Shown in pieces: positions 23,344 to 35,577 of a DNA stretch of 64,000 nt. Source of the stretch: Chelonoidis abingdonii (Eukaryota; Chordata; Testudines; Testudinidae); the NCBI RefSeq assembly GCF_003597395.2, contig NC_133771.1, positions 60,495,965-60,559,964 on the forward strand, written 5' to 3'. Within the stretch, counting starts at the first letter, position 1. Each line of letters opens with the position of its first letter. A program made the translations under genes and the position numbers. The notes beneath the pieces were generated by a model, which did no database searches, was not told where the DNA came from, and saw only the letters and a list, made by a program, of their open reading frames with translations.

Positions 23344-23715
23344 TCAAAGCTTCTCTGATGCACCGCATGTCCTGCTGCCCTCTTCTAATAGCCCTAGTGA
23401 CTGACTGAGCATAATCAGCGGCAGGTAATTTGCATCAACCTCCCACCCCACCATAAATGTCTCCCTCTTACTCTCATAGATATTGTGCAGCGCACAGCAA
23501 GCAGTAGTAACAATGGGAATATTGGTTTTGCTGAGGTGTATCCAAGTCAATAAACTGCGCCAGCGTGCTTTTAAACATTCTACCACCATTCTGCACTTGC
23601 TCAGCCTATAGTTGAACAGCTCCTGACTACTGTCCAGGGTGCCTGTGTATGGCTTCATGAGCCATGACACAGCAGAATGAGTGGAGGCAGACAATGTTAG
23701 AGTCCAGGAAAGCAC
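23344..23715 (-). pseudogene. HARBI1-like nuclease C-terminal fragment
   Basis: The minus strand encodes KPYTGTLDSSQELFNYRLSK, CRMVVECLKARW and TNIPIVTTACCALHNIYESK, the C-terminal block of Harbinger nucleases around the last catalytic residue. The N-terminal and central parts are missing or scrambled. It converges on the SANT-like gene, the usual arrangement in this family. Confidence 0.75.
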
Positions 23716-23887
23716 AATACTGAATCTCCATTAAACTTTTCAAGGTGCCCCTGACAGACCTCACTGAAATGATTGTCAGCCGTTGATTTCACGAAGGGAA
23801 GGAGTGGGGAGCAAATGAATACAAAACAAATCTAGTCTCTTGTTTTGATCCACTCCATCTCTCTTATACATCTTAGGCTGGCAGCAG

Positions 23888-24088
23888 ATGGTGCAGTGCG
23901 ACTGCTAGCCATCGTCATCTCCTGGCTGCTCTCCAGAAGATGGTACAGTTTGATTGCTAGCCATCGTCTCCTGGCTGTTCACCAGAAGATGGTACAGTTT
24001 GATTGCTAGCCATCATCTCCTGGCTGCTCTCCAGAAGATGGTACAGTACGATTGCTAGCCATCATCGTCTCCTGGCAGCTCGCCAGAA
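23888..24088. repeat. Minisatellite, about four 49-52-bp units
   Basis: Units begin GATGGTRCAGT and end TCCAGAA; starts are at 23888, 23939, 23988 and 24037. They share TTGCTAGCCATC and CTCCTGGCTG blocks and differ by a few substitutions and short in-unit repeats (ATCATCGTC). The array lies inside the Harbinger element. Confidence 0.85.
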
Positions 24089-24437
24089 GACGATGGAGTA
24101 TGACTGCAGGCAGGACTGAATCTGCAGGAGACGAAACTTAAAAAGAGAATTACCTGGAATCACTCCCATTTATGTCTGCCCAGGCACCCTGACCAACCTC
24201 ACCAAGGTTGGCTAAAAGAGCACCCAGGAGACGATGACGATTGCTACCAATCATAATGCACCATCTGCTGCCAAAAGGCAATGAGCTGCTGCTGTGTAGC
24301 AATGCAGTACCACATCTGCCAGCACCCAGGAGACATACGGTGACAGTGAGCTGAGAGGGCTACATACTCACTGTGGCATGGCGTCTGCATGGGTAACCCA
24401 GGAAAAAAGGCGAGAAATGATTGTTTGCCATTGCTTT

Positions 24438-25394
24438 TGTCATAAACAGATCGTAGAAGTTAATAGAACAGAAATACTTATATCTCTTTTGACTGTAAAG
24501 GGTTAACAAGTTCAGTAAGCCTGGCTGTCACCTGACCAAAGGACCAATCAGGGGACAGGATACTTTCAAATCTTGAGGGAGGGACGTTTTTGTGTGTGCT
24601 GTTAGAATTTGGTTGTTGTTCTCTCTGGGTTCTGAGAGTGACCAGACGTGCAACCAGGTTTCTCTCCAATCTCCCTGATACAGGTTCTTATAAATTCAAA
24701 ATAATAAGTACTACGTAGATAAGGCGAGTTAGGCTTATGTTTGTTTTCTTTATTTGCAAATGTGTATTTGGCTGGACGGAGTTCAAATTTGTATCTTGCT
24801 GAAAGGATTTTAATTTGTACTTGTAACCTTAGGCTGGAGGGTATTCCCAGTGTCTATAGCTGAAAGTCCCTGTAAAATATTCCATCTTAAATTTACAAAG
24901 ATAATTTTTACTATTTTTCTCTCTTTAATTAAAGTTTCTTGTTTAAGAACCTAATTGTTTTTTTATTCTGGTGTGAGACCCCAGGGGACGGGGTCTGGAT
25001 TCACCAGGGAATGGGTGGGGAGAAAGGGGAAAACAAGGCTAATTTCTCTCTGTGTTAGGATTAGTTCTCAGGGGGCCTGGGAAGGGAGGAGAAGAAGGGA
25101 GTGCATTTCCTCTCTGTTTAAGATTCAAGGAGTTTGAATCACAGTAATCTTTCAGGGTAACCAGGAGGGAAGCTGGGAGAGGCAATGGTGGGGAAGGTTT
25201 ACTTTCCTTGTGGTAAGATCCAGAGGGTCTGGGTCTTGCGGTTCCGGGCAAGGTTTGGGGACCAGAGTGTACCAGGCATGGAATCCTGGCTGGTGGCAGC
25301 GCTACAGTTCTAAGCTGGTAATCAAGCTTAGAGGAATTCATGCTGGTACCCCATCTTTGGACGCTAAGTTCAGAGTGGGAATTGTACCATGACA
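24438..25394 (+). mobile_element. Solo LTR of the TGTCATA...TATGACA family, copy 2
   Basis: It starts TGTCATAAACAG and ends CCATGACA, with a perfect 5-bp target duplication GCTTT (24433-24437 and 25395-25399). At 957 bp it is longer than copies 1 and 3. It interrupts the Harbinger element, so it is the younger of the two. Confidence 0.9.
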
Positions 25395-25689
25395 GCTTTC
25401 ATGGAGTCTGTGTGTGTGGGGGGGGGGGGGGGGCTGACAACATGTACCCAGAACACCCGCAACAATGTTTGCCCCATGGATCTCAACCAGATTCCAATGG
25501 CGGCGCGGGACTGCAGGAACTATGGATAGCTACACAGTGCATGCTGTGAAAGTCAATGCTTGCCTTGATATGTGGACGCACTCTGCTGAGTTAATGGTCT
25601 TAATGGGGACACACACAATTGACGTTATAAAATCGATTCTAAAAAATTGACTTCTATAAATTCCACTAATTTTGTAGTGTAGACATACT

Positions 25690-27693
25690 CTCAGTGATTT
25701 CAGCTGTAGTAGCACTTAACAAAACAAAAGACTTCTATGGAGCTAATCAGCTCTGTCTTTAACAGTGGAGAGGGCAGGTCAATAGTACTTGTGACTCAGG
25801 CAGATCATCAAGCCAAAACAGTTTCCCACCCTTTGTCTTGATGCCCTCAGTCAGCACAGGCTAAGTACAGTTCTACTGCCCTTTACTCAGACAATAACAA
25901 CATTTACACCCCAGCCCTGCATTCAGGTGGTTTCTACACCCCATCTATCACTTGGGCAAACAGATCTGTTGCCAATACCTAGGTAGATTATTGTTAATGT
26001 AATACACCTGGTCCTGAGACTTTCCCCTAGCCCCCAGCTCATCACTAGCTGTCAGGACAGCATTTTTGCTAGTTGGTATAGAAATCATAAAATAAAATAT
26101 TAGATTGGCCAACATCACTGAATGAATGCACTGACATGTCATATAAACAAAAGTGTGTAAGGAGCTAGTCCATGTTCATACTTTCAATCTATTCTGCTCT
26201 TTCAGATACACGTATTTTATCATACACTTTTATATGCTTTTAAAGTGTGTATTAATATTCCTATTGCAATTCAAATTTCCAAACAATCACAATGCAACCT
26301 CTATGTACGCGCAAACTTGGGGGGGGGTAGAGGGGGTGTTGAGGAAATTCGGGGGGGGGAGTGTAGGGAAATCCCTGCTTCCTGGTCTATTTGGTTTTAA
26401 TACTTCTGGACAATAACAGCCATGCCTGCGTGGAGGAATGGCACTTCAGACGTAAAAAGCCTGTATTAAACGTTGCAAAAAGTAGACTTCAACCGCTTTA
26501 AACTGTGAAATCATGTGAGTGAGTCAGCTCCATGGCATTCAAGCAGAATTCCAGAATGAACGTCAGCCAAGCCTGACATGCCGAACTGTCAGACTCTGCC
26601 AAGCTCTAATGCCACAGGGAGGGAGGATTTAGAAGTTGGGTGAAGGAGGAAGTGGGAGAAAACAGCAGGGCTGAGAGAGACACGGAATCGTTACACAAAT
26701 CAAATATGCCCAAGGGCAGTGGTTTAGAAAGAGGCCAGCTGGCAATAAACTGCCTTGTGAGTCATGTGTTATTTCCCTCTACTGGCTGGAATTGGAACTA
26801 CTCCGCTGTGTACAGTACTAATGCTGCTTCCTAGAATCAAGCTTCTACTTTAGTGTAAATGGCAGGGACAGCAGGAAGTTTTAAGTTCTATCCTTGCTGG
26901 ATTCTCAGATGTGACTCTTTCTGTACCACAATGAAAACTGAAGTCCTAAAGCGATCATAGCTTTAAGCTCCTTGATGCATATTGTTGAAGCTTCCGAGCT
27001 ACAAATAATTAGTAATCAAAATACTACTTTGTTCCAGTACTTCATTTTTAAAGGTGACTGCAAATAGGTAGGCTTAGAACTGATTGAACTCTTTTATTCA
27101 AAGCTCCCACTGCCTGTTAATTAAAAAGGACTTTTTATTTATTTATTTTGAGGTAAGAGGTTGTATTGAAAAGCCAAACACTCCAAAAATTATCAGTTTT
27201 TGGCAACTGAAAAATTTCATCTTGTGTGCTGTAAGTTTTCAGTAAACCCAAAAACTTTTAGGCCAAAGTGTTTTGCTTGCTGAAAAATATTTCATTTTTG
27301 GATGAAAACAAATTGTTGAAAAGATTTCAGCAAAAACTCCTTTATAAAGTTTTTGTCAAAATTATTAGGGGGGTAGTAGTGGGGAGGGAAGAGGGGCAGG
27401 AAAACAACATTTCCTGATCTGCTCTATTTAATATCACAGAGCACATTGAAACTTAGAAAAAAAATGTAGGATGTACCAAAGTGTCAAATACATTTAGAAA
27501 TTTTAAGTTATACAAAATCTCGACTGATTTAGAAGCATAAAAATTTAAACTTTAGACATGTTTTACAGTTCAGCTTTAAACCCAAAGATTGCACTATTTT
27601 TTATTACATATGCATTAAAATTAGAATGGTTCTTTGGTGCGAAAAAGGGGAGAAACTGATACAGTAAAGTGAATACTTTGATACAAAATGTTA
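25690..27693. other. Intergenic stretch, no gene recognised
   Basis: G-rich runs occur near 26320-26360. The part at 27160-27400, rich in TTTCAG/CTGAAA, may be a very old repeat. No credible exon is seen. Confidence 0.4.
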
Positions 27694-27701
27694 CCCTACA
27701 T

Positions 27702-28563
27702 CAGTGGTCTCCAACCTTTTTACGCCCAAGATCTTTTTGAATTTAAGGGCAACCCAGCACGATCTACCCTGCGCCTTTCCCAAGGCACTGTCCCGTCCCT
27801 TCCCACTCACTCCATTCCCCCCATCACTCGCTCTCCCCCACCTTCCCTCACTTTCATCTGGCTGGAGTAGGGGCTTGGGGTTCAGGATGGGGTGAGGCCT
27901 CTGGGCTGGGGCCAAGGGGTTCGCAGTGTGGGAGGGGGCTCTGGACTGAACCTGCGGCAGGGGGATGGGGTGCTGGAGGGGGTGTGGGCTCGAGGAGGGA
28001 GTTTGGGTGCAGAAGGAGGCTCTGGGGTGGGGCAGGAGTGCAGGAGCGAGTACAAGATGCTGGCTCTGGGATGGGAGTGCAGGCTGGAGCAGGGCATTAG
28101 GGTGTAGGAGGGGGTGGAGGTGCTAGCTCTAGAAGGGGGATCAGGGCTAGGGTGCGGCCTCCTGCCAGACAGCACTTACTTCTGTCTTACGTCGGCAGTG
28201 CATCATGGCTGCTGCTAAGGCAGGCTCCCTGCCTACCCGGTCCCCACGCTGCTCCCAGAAGGGGCCAATGCGCCCCTGTGGCCTCTGGTGGGGGCACGAG
28301 TGGCATGTGTGTCCGCATGCCGCACATCTCTGCAAGCACCACCTGGCCAATGGGAGCTGCGGGGGCGGTGCTTGCAGGCAGGAGCAGCGTGCAGAGGGAA
28401 ACCTCTGTCCACTGCCCCCAGGGACACAGGGTGTGCTGGCCACTTCCAAAGTGGCTTGGGGCTGGGGCAGACGAGGAGCCTGTCATAGCAGCAGCTCCAC
28501 TGCGCTGCCGGAGATCGCAATCGACTGGGAGATCCTCTGAGATCGACGGGTTGGTGGCCACTG
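27702..28563. mobile_element. Non-autonomous hAT element, 862 bp
   Basis: Ends are CAGTGGTCTCCAACC (27702) and GGTTGGTGGCCACTG (ending 28563), with a perfect 8-bp target duplication CCCTACAT (27694-27701 and 28564-28571). The interior is G-rich on the plus strand with no transposase. The open frames here on both strands come from low stop-codon density in GC-rich sequence. Confidence 0.9.
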
Positions 28564-28571
28564 CCCTACAT

Positions 28572-29511
28572 ACTATTTTAAGATACTTTAGACTTCATCA
28601 CTAAGTTCAGCATTTCTGAGTCACAAAAGGTGATCTGAAGGGAAATGGTTTATATTTAATTTGTAGGCTACGGCATTCACAAACATTTACTTCATAGTGC
28701 TGTACAGAGAGTCACCTAGCCTAGCTATGCTTTCACTCCTAAATCAGATAGTGCGGTGGAAACTGTTTCTCATTTGTCATCACAAAAAGAGGGTAGAAAC
28801 TTTCTGGGAAGCAGTATTGGCCAGCAATAGCTCAGAATAAAGACAGTCCCAATGAAGTACTCTATAGAGGTGAAACTAGTTGCAAAGATTATGTAAAACA
28901 ATTTAATAATTGATTACTTTCACCCCTGTCAAAGGAATACTATCAACCACTCTCTTCCCCAACCATTAACACCACATTCAATAAAAGTTGTAGTAGGTGA
29001 TTCCCATTTTCAACTATGGGGCAGGAGCTGTTGTATATTACACATCACTCAAGTGTCACTTGTCTTGGTGTTGGCTATATATCCCAGGATTAATATAGTG
29101 TGGCAACTGTAAGTCAATACAAAGAGGAAAGACAGCAGAATTAGCAAGAGGAAAAGTGACAGTGCTATTTGGGGTGTGTTTTGTTTGTGTTTTTCTGAAA
29201 GAGTAAGGGCGTGTAAATTCTACAGGTTATGTTAGAGCATAGAGCATCTTCACCAGACATGCTACAGTGGTGCAGCTGCATAGGTGTAGTGTAGACTAGC
29301 CCTACGATTGCCTCAAGGATGATGGGTTTGGCTGAATTTCTACTGCACTGATCCTGCAGTTACTCTTATAGTTTGCAAAAAGGATCTCTTAGCAACAGAT
29401 TACATACTATGAACTACTTAATTTAATGAATATCATTTACTGTGTAAATTCTGCAGGGCAAAAACTCACCTTCTTTGCTTATAAAACATAGGGCAAAGGG
29501 AAAGGGGAAAA
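28572..29511. other. Intergenic stretch, no gene recognised
   Basis: Around 29265-29310 there is a short Harbinger-MITE-like end (TAGTGTAGACTAGCCCTA). The rest is unannotated. Confidence 0.45.
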
Positions 29512-31375
29512 ACGTGATCTGGGGAACTACAGTCCTGTCCATTAGTCCTGTCCACTAAGGACAAAGGAAAATGGGAATTGGAATAAAATGCAACATGATT
29601 TTACAAAAGATAGATCAGGTTGGTCTGCCATGATCTCTTTCTTTAGGAAGATAACTGATTTTTTTAGACAAAGGAAATGCCGTAGATCTAATCTACTGGA
29701 TTTCAGTAAAGCATCTGATAAAGTTTCACATGGGAAACTATTAGTGAAAATGGATAAGATGGGGATTAATATGAGAACTGAAAGGTGGACAACGAACTGG
29801 TTAAAGGGGCAACTACAACGGGTCATACTGAAAGGTGAACTGTCAGGCTGGAAGGAGGTTCCTCGTAGACTTCCTCAAGGATCAGTCTTGGGACCAATCT
29901 TATTTAACATTTTTCTTAATGACCTTGGCACAAAAAGTGGGAGTGGGCTAATAACATTTTTGGAGGACACAGGTATTGGCAATACAGAGGGAGATTGGAG
30001 AGTCGTACAAGAAGATCTGGACACCTTGAAAACTGGAGTAATAGAAATGGGATGAAATTTAATAGTGTAAAGTCATGCCCTTAGCGATTAACAACAAGAA
30101 TTTTTGCTATAAACTGGGGACATACCAGTTGGAAGTAACATAAGAGTAAAAGACCTAGATGGACTGGTTGATCACAGGATGACTATGAGCCGCCAGTGTG
30201 ATGCGACCATGAAAAAGGCTAATGCAGTCCTAGGATGCATCAGGCACGGTATTTCCAGTAGAGTTAAGGAATTTTTAGTACCATTATACAAGGCACTTCT
30301 GAGACCTCATCTGGAATACTGTGTGCAACTCTGGTCTCCTATGTTTAAGACTATTTCAGACTTGGACAGGTGCAGACGAGATCTACTAGGAGGGTCAGAA
30401 ATGCAAAACCTACCTCATGAGAGGAAACTCATGGAGTTTGGCTTGTTTAGCTTAATCCAGGGATCGGGAACCTTTGGCATGCGGCCTGCCAGGGAAATCC
30501 ACTGGCGAGCCGGGACAGTTGGTTTACCTGCAGCGTCCACAGGTTTGGCCGATTGCAGTTCCCACTGGCTCCGGTTTGCTGTTCCAGGCCAATGGGGGTT
30601 GCGGGAAGCGGCGCGGGCTGAGGGATATACTAGCCACCACTGAAGGAAGATATGATTGCTCTCTATAAATATGTCAGACGGATAGATGCCAGGGAGGGAG
30701 AGGAGTTATTCAAGTTAAGTGTCAGTATGGCCTCATGAACAAATAGATATAAACTGTCCATCAACAAGTTTAGGCTTGAAATTAGACAAAGATTTTCTAA
30801 CCATCAGAGTAATGAAATTCTGAAATGAATTCTGAAATGAAAGCCTTCCAAGGGGAGCAGTGGGGGCAAAACACCTAACCAGCTTCAAGTCTGAGCATGA
30901 TAAATTTATGGAGGGGCTGGTGTGACAAGACTGCCTAGAATGGCACGATCTGTAATTGCTAGTAGCAAATATCCCTGACAGCCGGTGATGGGACACTAGA
31001 TGGGGAGGGCTTCTAGTTATTACAGATAATTCATTTCCTGGTGGCTGGCTGGAGGGTCTCGCTGAAATGCTCAGGGTCTAACTGACTGCCATATTTGTGG
31101 TCAGAAAGGAATTTCCCCCCGGGTCAGATTGGGGGAGGCCCTGAGGTTCTTTTGCCTTCGCTTTCAGCTGCAGCATGGAGCAGATTTAAACTAGTGGAAA
31201 TGGTGGGTTCTCTGTAGCTTGAAGACTTTAAACCATGATTTGAGGACTTTAGTAACTCAGCCAGAGGTTAGGGGTCTTCTACCGGACTGGGAAGGTGAGG
31301 TTTTTTGACCTGCACTGTGCTGGAGGTCAGACTAGATGATCATGATGGTCCCTTCTGACCTTAAAGTCTATGAGT
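29512..31375 (+). repeat. CR1 LINE, 5'-truncated copy with 3' end, interrupted
   Basis: The reverse-transcriptase palm is at 29588-30055: LDFSKASDKVSHGKLLVKM, WLKGQLQRVILKGE and LPQGSVLGPILFNIFLNDL. The catalytic FADD box reads FLED, so the enzyme is dead. A second frame (30179-30460) has MSRQCDATMKKANAVLGCI and LYKALLRPHLEYCVQLWSP, the C-terminal thumb region. A MITE is inserted at 30467-30640. The sequence then continues through the CR1 3' UTR to GATGATCATGATGG and CCTTCTGACCTTAAAGTCT at its end. Stops and frameshifts are present. Confidence 0.9.
30467..30640. mobile_element. hAT-type MITE inserted in CR1
   Basis: It begins CCAGGGATCGGGAACCTTTG and has a GC-rich interior (GGGAAGCGGCGCGGGCTGAG near the end), unlike the AT-rich CR1 around it. 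The CR1 text resumes immediately after. The right boundary is approximate and no target duplication was identified. Confidence 0.65.
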
Positions 31376-32300
31376 GTCACAATAATAGATAAATGTGCTT
31401 TTTGTAAGCAGGAGTGATGTCTGATTCTGCCCTCCCTCCCCCCATCTCTCTGCTTACTTCCCCCTTAACACTTATGCAACCAAACCACAAGATGACTGAG
31501 TCCAAAGAAACTGGAGTGGACCAGCAAACCTATAGGATAGCACTCCATCTTCCTACCTACCAATTGTGACCTGACCTTAAAGTTAACATAATCACCTCAA
31601 AAATTCAATGTAGTGAGCTGTTCTGACAGGATAATGCAGACAATCCAGTAATCCTCATCATGAACCAATACAGTAAAGGGTACAAGGTATGCCAAAGTAA
31701 ACTTTTTGATGTCACTTTCTTTGGACCTAAATCTGCAAATTCCATAGCATTTTTTGTATCACAGATTTTGAAGTGAAAATGAACTCTTTTGATCATCTGA
31801 CCTGTGTGTCACCCCCTGATTATTGCCTGTCATCCACAGGTCAGAGAGAAACATGTTTCTGTAAAAAAAGTCAGGCCAGTTCATAAATGAACACCTGAAC
31901 CTTGCAAAAATTTATTTACTTTTTCAAAGGTCTGAAAATTATAACTCTCCAGAATTTCACTGGATCCCCACTGCCATACCTTACGTAGTCATTTCACCTG
32001 TGCAAAGTGGATGTGCAACATGCAAGTTGAGGATTCTAATTTGATAGTTTTTACACTCACTTCTCCCAGTGAAAGCGGCTGAACAATGTGCAAGGCACCA
32101 TAACCTTTAGTGTTACCTTGTGCTGACACCCTTATCTTGTCCTTTGACTATTAGCTCTTTGAGGCAGGGTCCTTCTTTTTGTTATATGCATTTTCAGTGC
32201 CTAGCACAATGGAGTTGGGACTTACAAGCATTACCGCAATAAGTAAAAAAAGGGAGTAGAGAGTTGGACCTTTGAAATATGAATTATGTTGCTAAAATGC
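31376..32300. other. Intergenic stretch, nothing recognised
   Basis: A segment near 32085-32250 with TAGCTCTTTGAGGCAGGGTC and CAGTGCCTAGCACAATGG resembles an old vertebrate repeat tail; otherwise nothing is recognised. Confidence 0.4.
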
Positions 32301-32312
32301 AACATAATCATA

Positions 32313-33065
32313 AAAGCAGCAGAGAATCCTGTGGCACCTTATAGACTAACAGACGTTTTGGAGCGTGAGCTTTCGTGGGTGAATACCCACTCGGTCCAGA
32401 CGCAGGTAGTGGAAATTCCAGGGGCAGGTAATATATCGCTAGCAAGCAGCTGAATACGACGGTTAGTTCAGTTGGAGGTGTGAGGCCCTGTTTCAGTTAG
32501 AGTGTGAAAACCAAGGGAGGAGAAACTGGTTCTTGTAATTGGCAAGCCATTCACATTTGTTGAGTCCTCGAAATAGGATAATGGACACAAATCAGATATC
32601 AGGAATGCATATAAAAACCTGTAGAGAGCACTTCACACCTCCTGGCCACACTATAGCAACCTTAACGTGGCTATCTACTGCCAGCGAAAAAAACTCCAGA
32701 CAAGACTTCAAAGAGAAATCTGACTGGTTCAGTTCATTGCAAATTGACACTATCAGCTCTGGAGCTCACAAGACTGTGAATGGGCTTCTCCAATCTACAA
32801 ACTAGTTTCTCCCTGTTTTCACACCTCTACTGCTTAGAACAGGCCTAACCCTCCTACTGAACTAACCTCGTTATCTCCTAGCTTGCTTGCTAGTCATATA
32901 TATACTCTGCCCTGGAAATTCTCCCACTAACTTGGCGGTCTGTACGAAGTGGGTATTCCCCCCACGAAAGCTCACGCTCCAAAACGTCTGTTAGTCTATA
33001 AGGTGCCACAGGATTCTCTGCTGCTTTTACAGATCCAGACTAACACGGCTACCCCTCTGATACTT
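32313..33065 (-). mobile_element. Penelope-like retroelement with inverted terminal arms
   Basis: An 80-bp arm at 32311-32390 is almost the exact reverse complement of 32949-33029 (CAGCAGAGAATCCTGTGG, TAGACTAACAGACGTTTTGG). The right end continues to CACGGCTACCCCTCTGATAC. A 12-bp target duplication AACATAATCATA flanks the unit (32301-32312 and 33066-33077). The interior holds a short decayed coding remnant. The layout of LTR-like arms around a short body fits Penelope-like elements; this family name is from memory and less sure than the boundaries. Confidence 0.65.
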
Positions 33066-33084
33066 AACATAATCATAGTGATGT

Positions 33085-34305
33085 CCAATGGTTAGGCCAG
33101 TCACTGGAGACATGGGAAACCCCTGTTCAAATCCCTTCTCCTCAGGCTGCAGGGGGGAAATTGAGCCAGAGTCTCCTGCATTTTGGTTAAGTTCCCTAGC
33201 CACTGGGCTAAAGGTTACGAGGGATAACTCTGGTGCCACCATCTCTTCCTCCTCTCCTCCCCCATCACCCCACGGGCTGTTTTATGTCAAGTTTGGCGCA
33301 CATGGCCACTGATCTTGCAAGAAATAGCTTTGACAAGAAATGCAAAAAGGGACTGTGGATCCCATGTGGAGATAGAGGCCTAACTTCAGCCTGGAAGGAG
33401 ACACCTAAGTCCCTGGAAAGGGTGGGGCTTAGGACAGACCTCTTTTCTCAGCATCTGCTATTGGTTAGTTTATGTGGCTGGCCACTTAGTATGCTGGCTT
33501 TTGGGAATCCCATCCTAAGGTGCCTCTTTCTCTCCTTGCCACCCCCGGTGCATTGCAAGTTATGGATTCCACTGGGTGACTGGGTGCCTAAGGGCTTGTC
33601 TACATGTGTTGCTATAGCATTTCATAGCTGCTACTGCCCTGCTGTAGCACTTCAGCGTACATACTATCTGCACTGATGGGAGCTGTTCTCTCACCAGCGT
33701 GGATAATCCACCTCCTGAGAGGTGGTAGCTAGGTCGAGGAAAGAATTCTTCCATTGACCTAGCACTGTTCACACAGGGACAGTGGTTGGCTTAACTGTGT
33801 CACTCAGATTTTTAACACCCTGGAGCGACATAACCGGGTCAATCTAATTTTAAAGGCTGGTCTACACTAGAAAGTTAGTTTGGCAATGGTGAGCATTACA
33901 ATGCTTAAGTCCCTTTGAGAATCCCGGCCCAGGGAACTGAATATTCTGGGGTGTGACCCTCTCAATCTCTCCAATTGAAGCTGTTCCACTCTGCCATTAA
34001 TAAAATATATATTGAAGCAAGGATTTGAACCTGATTTTCCACATCCCAGGTGCATGCCCTAATCACTGGGCTATAGTGTCACTCACTCCCCCTCACCCAA
34101 TGAATATTTAATTATCTATACAAAGTGGACCAGCTTCAACAGGAAAAAGTCCCTCTCCCTAATATCTAATACCCTGGTGTGGTTAGGGCACTCATCTGGG
34201 ATGTGGATTGGAGTCCTTGCTCCAAATCAGGTACAGCAGAATTTGAACTTGAGTCTCCTACATCCAGGTGAGTGTCCCAACCACTGGGCTATTGGCTATA
34301 ATGGA
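33085..34305. repeat. Cluster of tRNA-like SINE pieces and a MITE
   Basis: tRNA-type promoter boxes appear several times: GGTTAGGCCAGTCACTGGAG and TTCAAATCCC at 33090-33140 (plus), GGATTTGAACC with CTAATCACTGGGCTA at 34020-34073 (minus), and GGTTAGGGCACTCATCTGGG at 34181-34200 (plus). A Harbinger-type MITE (GGGCTTGTCTACATG) begins near 33592 and runs to about 33865. No intact element boundaries were established. Confidence 0.55.
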
Positions 34306-35569
34306 GTTAGTTACGGGACAGCTCCTACTCCAGTTTTTCATAAGAAAAGGCTGACCTGGCTAAGTAGCCTAATTCCAGGAGATGGGTTACAGCTGAGAAA
34401 CCCAAGCAGAGGGAGGTGTCACCCTCCAGCCAGTCAATCAGGGACCTTCTAACTCTCCCCATACAACACATGGGGAGCCCTCCTAGCTCTGAGGAAGGAA
34501 TTTCACTAGACCGCAGAGCACCTAAGAGTTAAGCAGTTTAAATGCTGAGCTTTGCAATGCATAAGCCCCTTTGTGAATCTAGCCCTAAGTCCCACTACAT
34601 TTCACTTAGGGGCTTTTGAAAGTGTTACCCACATGCTATAAGGTGTCTGTATACAGAATTCTAGAATAATGGAGAGTAGGCTTTGGGGTTGCAAAGAGAC
34701 AGAGCTAATCATTTATGTATCCATGAAGCAGTACATTCATTGTCTTAGAAGAGAGTATTAATTATATCAGCTACCTCCCAGCCACATCATCCCCTTTTCT
34801 TTTGAAAGTCACTCCTTTCCTCATGATTAGTCTCTCTGTGTCATAGGAGATGGTTTGATATGCAAGGCCAATAGAGAATCTTGGCAAGGAAATTCCATCC
34901 CCGTCCTCAAACACACACACCAGAGCTTGAAAAGTGAAAGAACTGATTGCCTTGTCCCCTCTTTCTGAGGCATGAAGTTTAAGACTGTCCTTAGTTAATC
35001 AATTATTCCTCACTTAACCTCTGAAGACCTCATGCAATAATCTTAATGAAACTGACCAAAGAACATACTGAAGTTAGACAATAACCAGATTGTTATGGTT
35101 ATGGCCAGTCTCCTAGCAGGGCTGTTGTTGCCTGAGGTCTAAAAGGAAGCAGTTTGGATACAAAGTTTTCAATGTGCTTCACAAGCAATGGCTGGCTATG
35201 TAAGTCTTATCCCCAGTTTTAGTTTCGTTACTTTATTGAGTGCATTGTCCAGATGGATACATTTTGAGGCCAAACAACAGTGCCTAAAATAAGCTGGAGA
35301 ATGACTGCATGGAAGAATATAGCAGTGATGGCTCTGGACACCACCACCAGGAGCTTCGGGCTATTTTAAAACACGATCTGAAGATGCCTCATTAAAACAC
35401 ATGGCCCTTCAAAGCCTTGCCTATTACAGGGAAATTTTGCAATAATTTCACAGAAGTACTAATACCAGTCCAGTTCCTCCAGTGTAAGCAACATTACAAA
35501 TGCCGGCATTTCAAGCACAGTCATCTAGGTGTGCTCAGCGCAGGTCTAACTGACTCAGTGCTTTAAACA
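34306..35569. other. Intergenic stretch, nothing recognised
   Basis: No exon, RNA gene or clear repeat seen. Confidence 0.4.
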
Positions 35570-35577
35570 ATGCCAGT

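Larger units (their letters stand above)
20838..25689 (+). mobile_element. PIF/Harbinger transposon, near full length, with nested LTR
   Basis: The left end reads GGTCTACACTACAAGTTC and the right end is the reverse complement of GTCTACACTACAAAATTAG, giving terminal inverted repeats. Inside are remnants of the two Harbinger proteins in convergent orientation: a Myb/SANT-like DNA-binding protein on the plus strand (21216-22946) and a HARBI1-like nuclease on the minus strand (23344-23715). A 49-52-bp minisatellite and a solo LTR (24438-25394) also lie inside. Both genes are broken. A clear 3-bp target duplication was not found. Confidence 0.8.

Noticed and set aside
23888..24088. CRISPR-like array
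   Set aside because: Units are contiguous variants of one sequence with no distinct spacers, inside a eukaryotic transposon. It is a minisatellite.
27882..28604. Overlapping open frames of 95-150 codons on both strands
   Set aside because: They fall inside a GC-rich hAT element with clear ends and target duplication. Low stop density explains them and there is no protein similarity.
29588..30643. A functional reverse-transcriptase gene
   Set aside because: The catalytic box is changed (FLED), frames are broken and a MITE interrupts the copy, so it is a dead CR1.
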